The translations under genes and the position numbers were made by a program. From Coniella vitis (taxonomy: Eukaryota > Ascomycota > Sordariomycetes > Diaporthales > Schizoparmaceae): DNA of 64,000 nt. Below, piece by piece: positions 23,142 to 35,175 of the stretch; within the stretch, counting starts at the first letter, position 1, and every line of letters begins with the position of its first letter. The notes under the pieces are model-generated. The model was not told the DNA's origin and ran no database searches. It saw nothing but the letters and a program-made list of their open reading frames with translations. The stretch spans positions 1,240,001-1,304,000 of the forward strand of contig WUJK01000006.1 in the NCBI GenBank assembly GCA_011317545.1, given 5' to 3'.

Positions 23142-26100
23142 TCAATCCTCCAGCCTCAACCGATCCAAATCCTCGTCGACACTGAGCAGCCCAAAAGCCA
23201 CATGCGCTCGGTCTGTTCTTTTCAGAATCGGCCTGCTTTGGCCCTCACCAATTTCCTGAATGCGCTCATCAATCCGGCGCGTTGTATACCCATACCTCAG
23301 GGCATCCGACTCGGATTCGGGCTCGTATAGAGGCGCGACGCCCAGGACAGCGGCCTTGCGCCAGGCGCCCTCGCAGCCATTTGCAATCTGATCACCCGTC
23401 TTCCATCCAGTCAGGCGCGTGATGTCGTGAAGACGTCGGATAGCCCATTGACGTTGTAACTTGTCCCGGAACTGTAAGGAGTGCATTTAGAAACAAGGCC
23501 ACTCTATTTAGCAACAATTTCAAAGGCAAATCAAGGGGAGTTGTAAGAGAAAGGAATGGAAAACGTTGTAGAGCTTGAAAAAGGAAAACGGAAGTCGTCC
23601 ATACCTGCACTGCACCGACAAACAGCGGAAAGCAACACTCAATATACGCAGACGCGACCAGCGTGCTGACCACTGACTCCCCAGACCAGTCGTCCGTGAT
23701 GCCCGCCACAATCTTCCCAATCTCGTTAGCAAAGGGCTCGGTCTGCTGCTGGCACATGTGTGCCGCAACCATGGCAAAGGGAGGCATGCTCGGGTGCGCC
23801 CTGTGCAGAATCACCAAACCCATGTAGTAGTTCATCCAGATCCCTGAGATGCTAAAAGTGCGATAAGTACTCGTGAGTCCGAATGGTGAGTCACGAGACG
23901 GATGGACGTCGTCGCTGAGAGGTTGAAAACTTGGGCCCAGGCTGTTCTTGAAGAGATTGAAAGCCAGGAGGATGGATGTCCATTCTTCGAGTGCCTGTGT
24001 GGTGGCTTCCTCTAGGTCCATGGTTTCTTCCCAGGGATTCTCGGTGGAAGAAAAGCCGGCGGAGGTAGCAAAAGAAGGAACACCACTGTCATTCTGGCCG
24101 GGTAGTGGGCTCAAGCCCCGAGGAGGCTTGATGCTGCCGCGCTGTGGAAACATACCGGTGAACATGGACGGCGAATTCGGACCAGTCGGCGAGGCATTTG
24201 CTCCACGGTCGCGGGCTCTTGCTTTGTGTTTCCGTGGCAGGTCGTTGGCAACGAAGTTGGACAAACGCCCAAGGAGGAGGATCAAGTGATCAAAGGTGCC
24301 GCATCTGCGCCCAGGTTAGAAAGAAAACCAAAAAAGGCCCTTGCCTCAAGGATGAAACAAATTGAATTGTCCCATACATTTGATTGATTCTATTGATAGG
24401 TGCTCTTGGTGGACATTGCGTCCATAGGTCATACTCAAGGCTTGCGTTCGTTAGCTTTTCACCAGCCGCAAAGGGCTTGCAAACTTACAATAACTTGGAA
24501 CCTCCAAGGACAGCTTGGTACACATCCATCTTGCAGAACCACCAATAAAGATCTGCAAGGTTCTCGTAATTCTCAAGGTCGCGTTCAGTGCAAGTTCTCG
24601 AGTTGGATTGCCATGATGAGCCCTCATTGTGCATGAAGATAACAGGCTTGTTGCTAAGGTTCCTTATTAGGTCCAAATCCACCTCTGCAAGTTCGTGACC
24701 CAGGTGACCGGTCTGCGGCACAAAAGCTGCAAATGGATCTTGTGCCGGTAGATCTGCCCATTGTCGGTACCGTTGTCGATGGACAGCCCAGATTCGCCGG
24801 CTCATCTGCTTGAATGGTGTTTCTTTGATGATATGGCGCGCTCCTAGCAAGTGCGTACACCATCTTTCATGATTGGAGACCCAGACTTCAAAGAAGGCCA
24901 GCAGTAACGTCGCAGCCAACGTAGCAGGCTGGCCTCTCCGTTCGGCGCTTTGATAGCATTTCGCAATCTTGCTTATACAACGAATCGAATGTACCAACGG
25001 TGCTGTGCTTGTTCCGCCTGATAGCTCTGCCATTTGCAGGCTCCCTAGGGCAAGAATGGCTTGCAGCAGGGCAGGATGCTGAAGAGACTGGAGGGGAAAG
25101 ACGTCTGGATACGCTCAGTTATAATTTTTCAGAGAGATTCAAGCGAGAGTAGTTGGGGTCATAAAAGCTTACATGTCCATATATGTTGGTGGGCCTTGGC
25201 AACAGGTTCGCTGGAGATTGGTCGCGATGGGTAGCGCTCATATGGATTGAGAGCAGGAGCTGTAATGTTCACAAAGTACCAGAACACATCTCGTATCTTT
25301 GGGTCGTTTAGTGGGGAGTCAGATAAAGATGGCATGTAGTTGACTAGCACGTTTTCTTCTGCGAGCCCGCGAAAATACCGAATCTGTGTCTCTCGCAGGC
25401 TGTCCCAATCAGCGCATCCGCTGGTGTCCGCGAAAATGTCTTCTTCCTCTGAATCAAAGATCAAGTGCTCTGCTTCAAGAAGCGAAGATCCACCGTCTTC
25501 TAACGGTGCGAAGCTGGTTGAAAGGGCATTTGCCGTTGAAGACGGTGTAAATGGAACCGTGGGCGAAATCGCGGCTAGACTTGGAATCGAATGGGCAGTG
25601 TGTCGCCTTTCGTCGAGCAGATTACCGTCCTGGGGCTGCTGGGAAGGTATGAGCTGGAAATTGAACAGGTCAGGTCGGCTCAAGTGGGTCGGCGAATTTG
25701 TCATTTCGAGACTCGATTGCCCATAGAATAGGTCAGATGGTATAGCACCCAGGCCGTATTGTGGCGGTTGTATTCTTAAGCCTAGGAGGGCTGCTGTACT
25801 GGCGCGATGCGCGTCGGGAAAGGCAGCAAGGTAGGGCGGGTACTGGCTGGCGTTGCCATAATCAAAATTCGGCGGCTTGGGCGCGATGATGGGTAGTGGT
25901 CCTTGAGAAGAAGAAGGAGCTTTGGCTTGGCTAGCGGCTAGTTGTGCGTTGACGAGAGCTTCGGTCGAGCTGTGGTGGTGATGGTACGGCAAAGGACCAA
26001 AGTGGCTCCCAGGTATCGCCCCCATTGGACTCTTGAACACCACGCGCTGGTTGTAGCCCTCACATTGCCTCTTTGATTTGATACAGTTGTTGCACACTGG

Positions 26101-26365
26101 TTTTCCCTCGTCACATTTGATGCGACGTTTTCGACACGCTGTTGAAAGTCTCGTGTTAGCAGCAATGCCTTGCCCACATGGTTGTGTCCATTCGGTAGAA
26201 AGCAAAGGACGTCTGCGTACTAAGACAGCCTGTTTTTGTTCGTTTCCGTATGTTGGGCTTCTTGGATTGCGAGATTTCTTTTTTCGCCACTACCAAAATT
26301 GGCTCCTGGGAATCGAACGAGTCCGCGGGCGTCCCGTCAGAAGCCATGACAGGGAGATGTGCCAT
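23142..26365 (-). CDS. Zn(II)2Cys6 transcription factor with fungal-specific regulatory domain
   Basis: A nuclear DNA-binding regulator; target genes are unknown. Exons on the minus strand are 26365-26221, 26138-25173, 25104-24489, 24304-23605 and 23471-23142, giving 918 residues. The binuclear zinc cluster lies at residues 47-74 with ligands C47, C50, C57, C64, C67 and C74 (GCLTCRKRRIKCDEGKPVC...). It appears only when intron 1 is removed: exon 1 supplies C47, and the T49 codon is split between exons. A Pro/Ser-rich linker follows. From about residue 290 a helical region resembles the fungal-specific transcription factor domain 2 (HPALLQAILALGSLQMAELS; LLAFFEVWVSNHERWCTHLLGARHII). The last 100 residues are charged. 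I know no paralogue closely enough to give a symbol; fungal proteins of this type are often annotated as moc3-like, which I cannot confirm. Intron 24305-24488 is long (184 nt) but joins exons in frame. The start may be the Met at 26347 instead. Confidence 0.92.
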
Positions 26366-29300
26366 GGGAGGGAAAAGCCTTCTTTAGGCGGGTCAGATAT
26401 TTTGCTATGCCGAGAGCGACAATCTAGCCAATACCGTAGGCTTTTCTTGGTTGTCAGGCAAGTGTTTGACTGTTCTCCTCTCGTTGTTGAGCGAGAAGTG
26501 TTGGTACAGAGAGTTGTTGATGGCCCCACGTCCACGCAGGTCAGCCCAATCAAAGCCCGGCCGGATACGTTTGGGTGTGAACAGACGGAATAATTGCTGC
26601 CTTGCTGGACTTCCTGGTGGTTTTCGAGCTCGCTAGGGCCTCTAATAGAGATGGTGGTATACTGGGTTTGGCAATGAGCAGAGAGGGAGAATTATTCTTG
26701 CATGGCTGCGCACACTCACATGTAGAGGTCCGAGAGAATAGAGAGAGACCACCCACACGGGGGGTGTGAGAAGGCTGAAGCTGTTTATACTTCACTCTAG
26801 CAGAGCGGACTGAAACAGCTCAGTGTGACTGGGAGACTGTCTGAACGTGTTGTGTAGAACAGGAGTTGGCTGGCCGCAGCTGCAGGCAGAAGTCAAGGCC
26901 TTGAAAGTCAAATGAATTCCCTATACTTCCTTGCCTGTTGTTGTGTGGTCTGAAGCTGTGCAAAGATGTGTCGCCGACTGGTTTCGTCCTATATAGATAG
27001 CGTGCAGGCGGTCACTTACAAGCTATCAGCACTGCCGCAACGGTTTTGGAGAGCCGAATTCACGCCGCAGACGGAGCGAAGCGTCCAAGATGCGGCATCA
27101 CCGAGCTGTACGTCCAGTTCTTGACGATCGAAAGCGTGCGAGGGCAATTTGACAAGTCGATATCTTGGAACTGATAGGTCCTGTATGAGACAAGACTCGC
27201 GCAAAGATATGGGCTCAAATCGAGTAAGGTGAGCGAGTAACGGTACACGAAACAATTCTTTGGGAACCGCCACGACGATTTCGCAGGTTAACAGTTTCGA
27301 ATGTGGAAGTGACTAAGGAGCGAATGCTGAGACGACGGAGCAGATCAGATCGACTCTGGTCCTGGGTAGTGTGAACAAGCGGCAAAACAAATATACTGAA
27401 AGCCCAGAGCGAGCAACCACGCCCGATGCCGGTATCCCCTCGGTTCTTAAATTATAGTGTTCGCCATACATCCACCGCTCTCTGAACAAGTAAGGAGTCT
27501 CTCACCGACCTTGGAAGAGCGCTCAAGTCATTGCGAGAAATGCCCTGGTCAAGCGGAGAGCTCAAAGAGTAGAGGGGAAAAGGAACCATTCTATCTAGGG
27601 TGTGGGATAGAGGCAGATGACGAAGCATAGTGCAAGGCAGAAGCACTTTGAGCACGCCAACCCTAGGCCTGAGCCACTCCTGAGCTGGAAGATGTGCAAG
27701 CGAGAATCTACCCGTAGCTGAGGGGCAGGGCCCCGAGATGTCCCAGCTGGCAATGGCAGGGTATGTGGCTCAGAGTCACTGGGGGTGCAGCACACATCGA
27801 GGTGACCGTGAAACGCGTACGGGGCACTGCAGGTCGATACTGCAGCGTCGTGGACTCTGGTACGCTCGCAGTACCTGCAGAGCCGTGTCCAACACTATGG
27901 GCAGCAAGCGCCAGGAAAAGAAGGTCCCCGAGTACCTCTTGGATTTCCACGACGGGAAGCAGCAGCACCAGACGCGCTCGCTCTTGCATGGGAGGGCTGA
28001 CATGTGTGTCTAGCCCCTCCATCGACCAAGCATTCCGATGCATAGCAGCGCCGAGGCCGGCTTGCTGCGTGGTGGACTTTGCCGGCTCGACTGGAAGCCG
28101 GGCAGACAGATCGATGCCTCTTGCCGAGCACTAAATAGAGCAGGCCATCGGTAAAAAGGATCCAAGACAGGCGATCAACCAGCATCACACTCGGCATCAG
28201 AGGTAGAAGATCTGGAAGCCGTCACCATCACTATTCCCGACGGCCATCTTCAAGGCAAGACACGCCATCCTTGTGGTTGGGAGGACCAGGCTAGCGCACG
28301 AGATGCAGCATCGCTGTGCTGTGTTGCAAAAGGCTGTCTGAGTCTGCTTCTCTTGTTCCCAAGCCCAAGCTCTGTGAACTCTAGGCGCTGCGCAAGACTC
28401 TTGTCTTTCTGGACAGTGTCTCTTGTTGATGGGCTGTTGGTCAGTCAGTCAGCCAGCCAGTCAGCCCGTGAGTCGATGTGGATGTCTGTTCTTCAACGGG
28501 TCTCTCGACCCAACCAACCAATTGAAGACGGAGCGATGATGCCTTGACGTCGTACGGCGTGGTCTGCTGTGCGACACAAACTCATCAGGAGCAAAAGGCG
28601 CGCCAGCACGGACGGGCATTAGTGAGCAGAAGACGACAAAGAGGTATCCGAGTACAAGGTAGGTTGCGGTACATGTGCAAAGACCCGCATGGCTCTACTA
28701 TGTACCATGAATGGTACTTTTATTTTACTTAAGCCGCAAGTCAAACCCTAACCCCTGCCCTGCCCTGGTGCGAGGGCTCACCCCCACGCCGGTGTACTTC
28801 CGTATTTGATGTTCCCCCTTGCACTATCCTGCCCGCAAACTCATAATTCTTCTGATTGATTGACTGACTGTACATCCGTGTTCGTTACCGAGAACCAGCA
28901 TCAGTTGTGAAGTCTACACATAGTATACAATGCGCCGAGACTGAAGCGCCCGCAACTCAGCGCAAAGCTTAATTAACGTGCCTCAACGGACCCGACCGAT
29001 AACAACCCGTAGGAACTCGCCGCCAGCTCTGCGGCTCTTTGCCACTTGCCCAACTTCTGTCCTTGGATTATGAAGGTGGGAGCAAGCCGCCCTTCTGGCT
29101 AGTCTGCTAGCACTCTTGAGGTCTTAACTTAATGCCTACCGGAGGTGGCCTAGCCTTCCAACGAGTTCCAGACCAGACCAGCGACCGCAGTGATGATGAA
29201 GATGCCTCGGACTCAAAAGTCACTCGCTGGTTCCGGTACAGGGCTCTAGCTGCCTGAATGACTGGCTGAAGGACTGACTAACTTGAGAACTTGTACCTGC

Positions 29301-30827
29301 TAGACGGCGAACGTCGCCCTGCACAAAGGATGCTTCCCCAGTAAGCTTAGAACTAGAGCAAGCGTAAGGCTGACCAACGGTGCTACAAATCCGGTCCGTC
29401 GCCGAAGACGTGAAGTTTCTCGTCCCTAACGATGTCCAGGCATTTACGGAAAGTAATCAGCGCTCCAGAGTGCCGTGATTGGAGTCGATTCTTCAGTGGT
29501 GGCAGATCAAGAGAACTCCCGTGTCAGGGAGCCCTCAGTATCGGCAGTCTCCTATTGCACTCCGCTCTGTCTGCTCTCGGTTTCTCTCCTGTTGTCTTTG
29601 CAAGAGAGGGTGACCAGCATTCGGGGTACCAGACGCGACCATCACTCGGCTTCTCCTCCGCTCTCGCGTTGCAACAATGTATCTGGGTCTTCTCAATGCG
29701 GCGAGACAGGCTGAATCTGTGACACTTCAGAATCAAGGACATGTTCGATGACCCCAAGCATCCAGTGACCTTGCTATTCTCCCCATTCTTGCAACCAGCT
29801 TTTCACATACTCTTGGTAGCTCACATTTCTCCGATGATTTCTTAGAAGCTGCTAATCAGTGATCAACAGTAGCCATGTCCCTGTCCCAGCCAGCCCACGG
29901 TACGCAGATAGCGAGACGCCTGTATCACACAAGCTCTGTAATTCGCTTGCCAAAGATATTCAAAAGCGTAGCTTGTCCATGACAGAATAAAAAGAAACAA
30001 CAAAAAAAAAAAAGACAGAACCAGACAGGAGAATAAGGCTCAGGATTCATCTCATGATGAGCTTTGCCCTCCAGAGTTCTCTGTCCTTTCGTGAGCCGAT
30101 TCGTCACTCTGGGGATTGATCTTGTCACACAAAAGCCGACAATAGCTCATTCTCGCGTTGCGCACCGTTTCCAAACCATGCCCTTCATGTTACTCCCCAT
30201 AGATTGCTTAACATCTCCTTCCCCCGCTCTCCCATCCTAGCCAGGCTTACACCCACATGTGTTGTGCCAAGTTCCCCAGCATGGAAAGCTCTGTTCTCCT
30301 TACCCAGCCTGTCCTCAACTGGTGTGGCCGCAGTCTCACATGGCAACCCTCTTTCCCTATGTGGGCGTGATGATCTCTCGGATAAGTAAACCCCCTATAT
30401 GGACATTTAGCCCGATGGATCGGCTTGCAAGCGAGCTGCGGATGTATCTGCCAAAAATGTACAGCTTAGGAGATGGAAGTAGGTCAGATGGAATGCTTCA
30501 AAAACTCACTAACAAAAGGCTAAAATGAACCAACAAGGCGCCGATATCGTAGTCTCAGAAATACGAGCTCAGCAAAACACAATCGCTTCCGGATACAAGT
30601 CACAGAAGCACACCAGGCGAGTCCAACCCAGTTGGGTTGCTAGAAAGACGTCGCCGCTCGGCCTGGACCGACTAATACTCAAAGAATGAATGATAAAAAG
30701 TGATTTATATTACCAAAATCAGCACTTTCTGCACATGAAGCAAAACGACCTTCCAATTCCTACTGGGCTTGTGGATCATCAGTACTCCCCGGTGCTTTAT
30801 TTCCAATACTAAGAGCTAGGCTGTCTA
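26366..30827. other. 4.5-kb region without a recognised gene
   Basis: Lies upstream of the Zn2Cys6 gene and downstream of the GH78 gene. All ORFs are short, overlap antisense partners and show no domain. A telomere-like CCCTAACCCC occurs once near 28745, without repetition. Palindromic CATAGTA-type motifs lie near 28696 and 28916. A long leader or a non-coding transcript is possible but unsupported. Confidence 0.6.
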
Positions 30828-33393
30828 TCAAGAGGTAACCAGTCTCCAGAGCCCGCCCTTCACACCCACTGCCGTCCCATCGACCAGCGCCACATTCTGC
30901 CTGCTGGAACGAACGTCGCTGGTCAGCGATCCCGTAGTACCGTTGGGCAGAATGACATCCCCCGAGGTTCCAGCTGGTACTTCAAAGCTGAACGTCGTGA
31001 TCCCGCCTTGACCATTTGCGGTAATGTTGACGGCAAAGTTTCCCAGGACGGTCGTCAAGCCTGCCGAAATGGTGGAGAGATCGCCGGGCGCCGGTACAAT
31101 TTTCCACGTTTTCCCGGCTGCACCGATGAGTTGGATGCCGGCGACATACCGGCTCAGTAAGTTCGTTGGGCCTGTGGACCAACCGTGTGCATGGGATACT
31201 CTATATCGCAAGATCCAACATCAGCAAAGCCGAGGCTTCACGGTGAGTTTGCAGTGTCTTTTTGTGGACTTGACGGTAGGAAAGAGTCTTTGGGCGAAAA
31301 GAAAAGCTTGTGATCTGCTAGAAACACGTACCTGGAATCATCAGAGTAAGGGGAATAGTGAAGGCTCCCATCCGCGCTGTACCCTTCAATGAATGACGAA
31401 TTGGTCATTCGCGGATCATCCAGCATAAAGTCACCCCATTGTAGCCGCATCAGATCGAGTGCAGCTGTAGCATTCCCAGCGACAAAGTGCGCTTCCAACT
31501 CAAAGGCACTGGCAAACGGGGAAATGGTCGCCGGCGTACTCGCACACTCTGGAGCGGGGGCGCCATACTGTCCCCATCGGGCCTGTAGGTTGCTTGTAAT
31601 GGACTCAACTTGCGAAGAGTTGAGTGTTAAGTTGGCCAGTACTTTGAACCCAAAAAAATCAGCTTTTCAGCCCATCGAATCTGATGCTTCGTGATATCTG
31701 TGACATACCAGCAAAGCCATTGCCATCCTGTGGCGCCATTGCCGTCGTCTCGTTATCGACATAGAAACCTAGGTCTTCCTTCCACAGCAGCGCATTTGCA
31801 GCCTCTTTGAGATTCGCAGCCGAGTTTGTCCAGTTCTTCAAGGACCCGCTGTCTTCCAACACACCAGCTAGCTCGATGCTCAATCCCAACACATAGTACA
31901 AGATCGCATTTGCCTCGATATTGTGCCCGTTCATGCCTTGTCGTAGCCAGTCGGCGCTAGAAGTGACATCCATGAGACCCGTCTCGTCAACGTTTCCAAG
32001 GGACCAGCCAACACCAAGCTTGTACTGCTCCCAGTGTTGCGCGATCCAAGCCTCATCGCCTGTGTAGTGGTAGTAATTGTACATGCCGATCAGGGTGTGG
32101 AGATGGTACGTGAAGGATACAGCGTTGATAGAGTAGAAAAAGGGCACGCCAACGTACGGCAAGAGGCCTTCGGGGGTTTGCAAAAGGAGGAGAGACTCGA
32201 GTGAATTCTTGATGGCGTCCATATCGTAGGTACTATAGGCAATAGACGGCCCAGAGATGAACATGTCGCCTGGCCAGACGAGTGTGTCTCGCTTGGCGCC
32301 ATCCACAAGGCAGCTGGAGCCATTCGTTATGGTGTAATTGTAGTACCTATTCCAGTCTTGATTTAGCTCTTTCCACTTAACGTTTGTTTTTCATCCACTT
32401 TTGCAAGCCTCAGGAAGCACCGGCAAGTCAACCACAGTCTACTTACCAGTCCTGTAATGGAACGTCTACTACGCTGACCAGTGCATCTCCATAATGAGGG
32501 TCAATATCGCAGAGCTCTATCGATAGTCAGTATTGACAAGATACACAAATTCAATCTGCCAGATTCTTCTCAATGCTCCGAAAATGCCGGATGGATGCAC
32601 ACAACCTCTCAGAAGGCCATGACGATCCGCAGAGACCGAAGATTCTGATCTCTAGATCTTGACGATATTTGAACCTGGTTGGTACTTACGATTGGTGTAG
32701 GCTCCCGCGTACCATATCCTGTTGATGAGGTCATCTTCGCTGTGGAAATACCCCGTATAATTCTGCAAGTCTTGCGTGGGCGCTGCTGTAAAGTAAACGG
32801 ACACTCCTGTGAGTTCAATATCTCCAGTACCATTGTTTTTGAGGCTGAGATATCGAAAGCCACCTCTTGCGTGCTCTCTATCCACTGTGTACGTGCCGGC
32901 TCCTCGGCCAACAGGCAGGTTTCTTCAAAGGGCCGAGTCAGTCGCTGCTTGCAATATTGACGACGACACTTTCACAAAAAGAAGTTGGAAAACGAAAAGT
33001 TACCTACATCGGCTTATCTACGCCATATGATGCTGTGGTATCACAATTATCTCCACTTATCCATTCGCTAGACTCTGTGAAAGTGAGCCAAATCACAGCG
33101 TCGTCTCCGGAGCTAGATTCGCCGGCAACGAGTATGACTTGGCCTGCGATATTCTTGCCAAAGTCGAGCGTAACTGCAGATGATGCTGAAAATGTCACGG
33201 TCCCATTCTCACCGTTGAGTAAGCCTGGGGCATTACTGACGGTACCGTTGACTTGGTATAAAGACACCGGGAAGACTGTCCGCGATGCCGGAGCGTATAT
33301 GTAGTCGCTGTAAGGCACTGAGCATGCTGATCTGTAGAACAGCGAAAGCGCGAGGGCAGATAGCCAAATTGGCTGTAGAGGCAAGCCCATCAT
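30828..33393 (-). CDS. Secreted alpha-L-rhamnosidase-like six-hairpin glycosidase (GH78 type)
   Basis: Expected to release terminal L-rhamnose from plant glycosides or rhamnose-containing polysaccharides outside the cell. Exons on the minus strand are 33393-33008, 32922-32690, 32516-32447, 32346-31709, 31641-31332 and 31200-30828, giving 669 residues. A signal peptide is visible at the start (MMGLPLQPIWLSALALSLFY then SACS). A beta-rich N-terminal part carries LDFGKNIAGQV and RGGFRYLSL. The (alpha/alpha)6 domain holds the family motif CLVDGAKRDTLVWPGDM (about 245-261), whose Asp/Arg/Asp residues correspond to the GH78 active-site region, then SADWLRQG, DGNGFAVLANLT, a likely catalytic Glu in SSFIEGY (about 526) and HAHGWSTGPT (about 550). 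Many N-x-S/T sequons fit secretion. Two acceptors are AAG (32923 and 31642). Substrate specificity cannot be read from sequence. It stands alone among housekeeping genes. Confidence 0.91.
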
Positions 33394-35175
33394 CAAAAGA
33401 AAACACTCCCACTCGAATACAGCTTTCGAGGCCAAACAAACAAAAGTCTCAGAAACGGACAATCACACTGACTCTCCTGGAGGAGACTAGAGATCGTAAA
33501 GACGCTGGAGAGGGCCAGATATCACTGCCTCCATGGTCAGAGTAGTGCAGAGAGGACAAACCTGCATAATATACATAAACTACCGGCATAGGCAGGGCCG
33601 AGGGTGGAGGACACCACAATACCATGACGAGAAGAATACCACTCCCCTCACCGAAGCCTGCGTCCTCTCGGGCCATTTCGATGCGGCTCGTGTTCTCGTG
33701 ATTAAGACATCCTCAGCCAACCCCAGCCAAAGAAGGGGAACATGGTGGTCGAAGATCTGGCATAGGGGCACTTTTCTAGTCGCGTGTCTTTCCGTTCAGC
33801 CGTGTGGTTTGCAATCCCAACATGTGAGCCCACTAATGTCGAAGTCGACAATGTTACGTAGAGGCGCATCTCATGACAGCATGGGATGCGCCAAGGACGG
33901 ACGGAACCTCCATCTAGCTGCAAGTCGATCCCGATAGTCTATTGGGGAATTTTGGCGGATCTGCGAGTTCCGCTTGTTGAATCCGTGGAGAACCTGGAGT
34001 TGCGAGTGTGACCTGCCACGCTCAAGAGACAGTCTCCACATGTACGTAGTTTGATATTACTCCGTGCTTGCGGCCCGCATGTGGGCAGTTAGATTGTTGG
34101 ATACCAAGGTCTTCACGGCTCCTGGAGCAGACGTTTGCGAGGCAGCGTTGTGTTGTCTGTGGACCAGGTGTCAAATCGCGTAAGTTGACAGAACGTAGAG
34201 TGTACAGACTTGGCTTGCTAGAGAAACCAGGAGATGTCATTCCAGTCAATCTTGCTGCGGCCCCTGCCTCGCATTGTGGTGTGCCCGCCCTCCAAATCAC
34301 CAAGAGCGGTCAGAAGCAGAGCGCATGCCGCCGTGCTTCAATATGAATCGAAAAACGCTTCAAATATGTATGCAGTATGCGGTGCGCCCCATGCATATCA
34401 CTCTAAACCTTGGAAGAAGCGGAGAAGTGCTGTGTGGTGCATCGAGGTGACTGATCAAAAGCTGCACATCTTCAGCTGATCTTGTTCCGATCAGTCATCC
34501 CACGAGGTCGTTGAAAGGTCGCCTGCAACAACATCTCGGCAGATCAGTTTGTGCTAGCCAGAATTGGCCGAGGGCAGCAAAGATGTTGGCAGCAGGTGAG
34601 CAATGTTGGATGGTGTGGTGTGGCTAGGAAGTACTATGTAGAAGGAGGAGAACGTTGGAGGGGCATTGACATGTGGTGCTGTCCATTGGTCCTTTGTACT
34701 TTGTAGTCGTTGTCAAAGGGCAGGAGGGAGGTATCCGCGACCAGAATGATAAACCATAGCCCAACCACATTCCACTACTAGGGTTATTCAGACATTGATA
34801 GTTTTTGAAGCTGAGCCAGAGCTCTCCTCAGAGATTGTATTGAGGACTTCCCAGAGTTGTGAAACACGTTGACCGGTTTAATCTAATTAGATGTCAAGCT
34901 CCCAAGTAGCTTCTACCTAAAGCCCTGTGTCAAGTTCAAAGAAGAATACAGGCATGTAATGAGGTATCTCGGTACCTTCAGCAACTCATATACATAGTAC
35001 ATAATAGCCCCTTCCCAACTTTAAAGTGGGGCATTTCCGAAATTTCTCACATCGCCAGCCAGCCAAAAGAAACATGATCCAAGTCCAGGGTTCAACATAA
35101 CCTCAATCAGCTTCATTTTCAAATCTGACTGCTGGTCCCACCAGCCGAATCAGCAACATCTAGACTCCAGCCACC
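33394..35175. promoter_or_regulatory. Divergent spacer between the GH78 gene and rrp8
   Basis: 1.8 kb carrying both promoters. There are CATAGTAC-type motifs near 34632 and 34991. No supported ORF and no recognised operator. Confidence 0.55.

Noticed and set aside
27708..28197. Cluster of 75-123 residue ORFs on both strands
   Set aside because: Mutually overlapping, Cys/Arg/Ser-rich, no domain and no splice-compatible neighbours.
28744..28756. Telomere-like CCCTAACCCC
   Set aside because: A single unit only, flanked by ordinary genes on both sides; not a telomere or an interstitial array.
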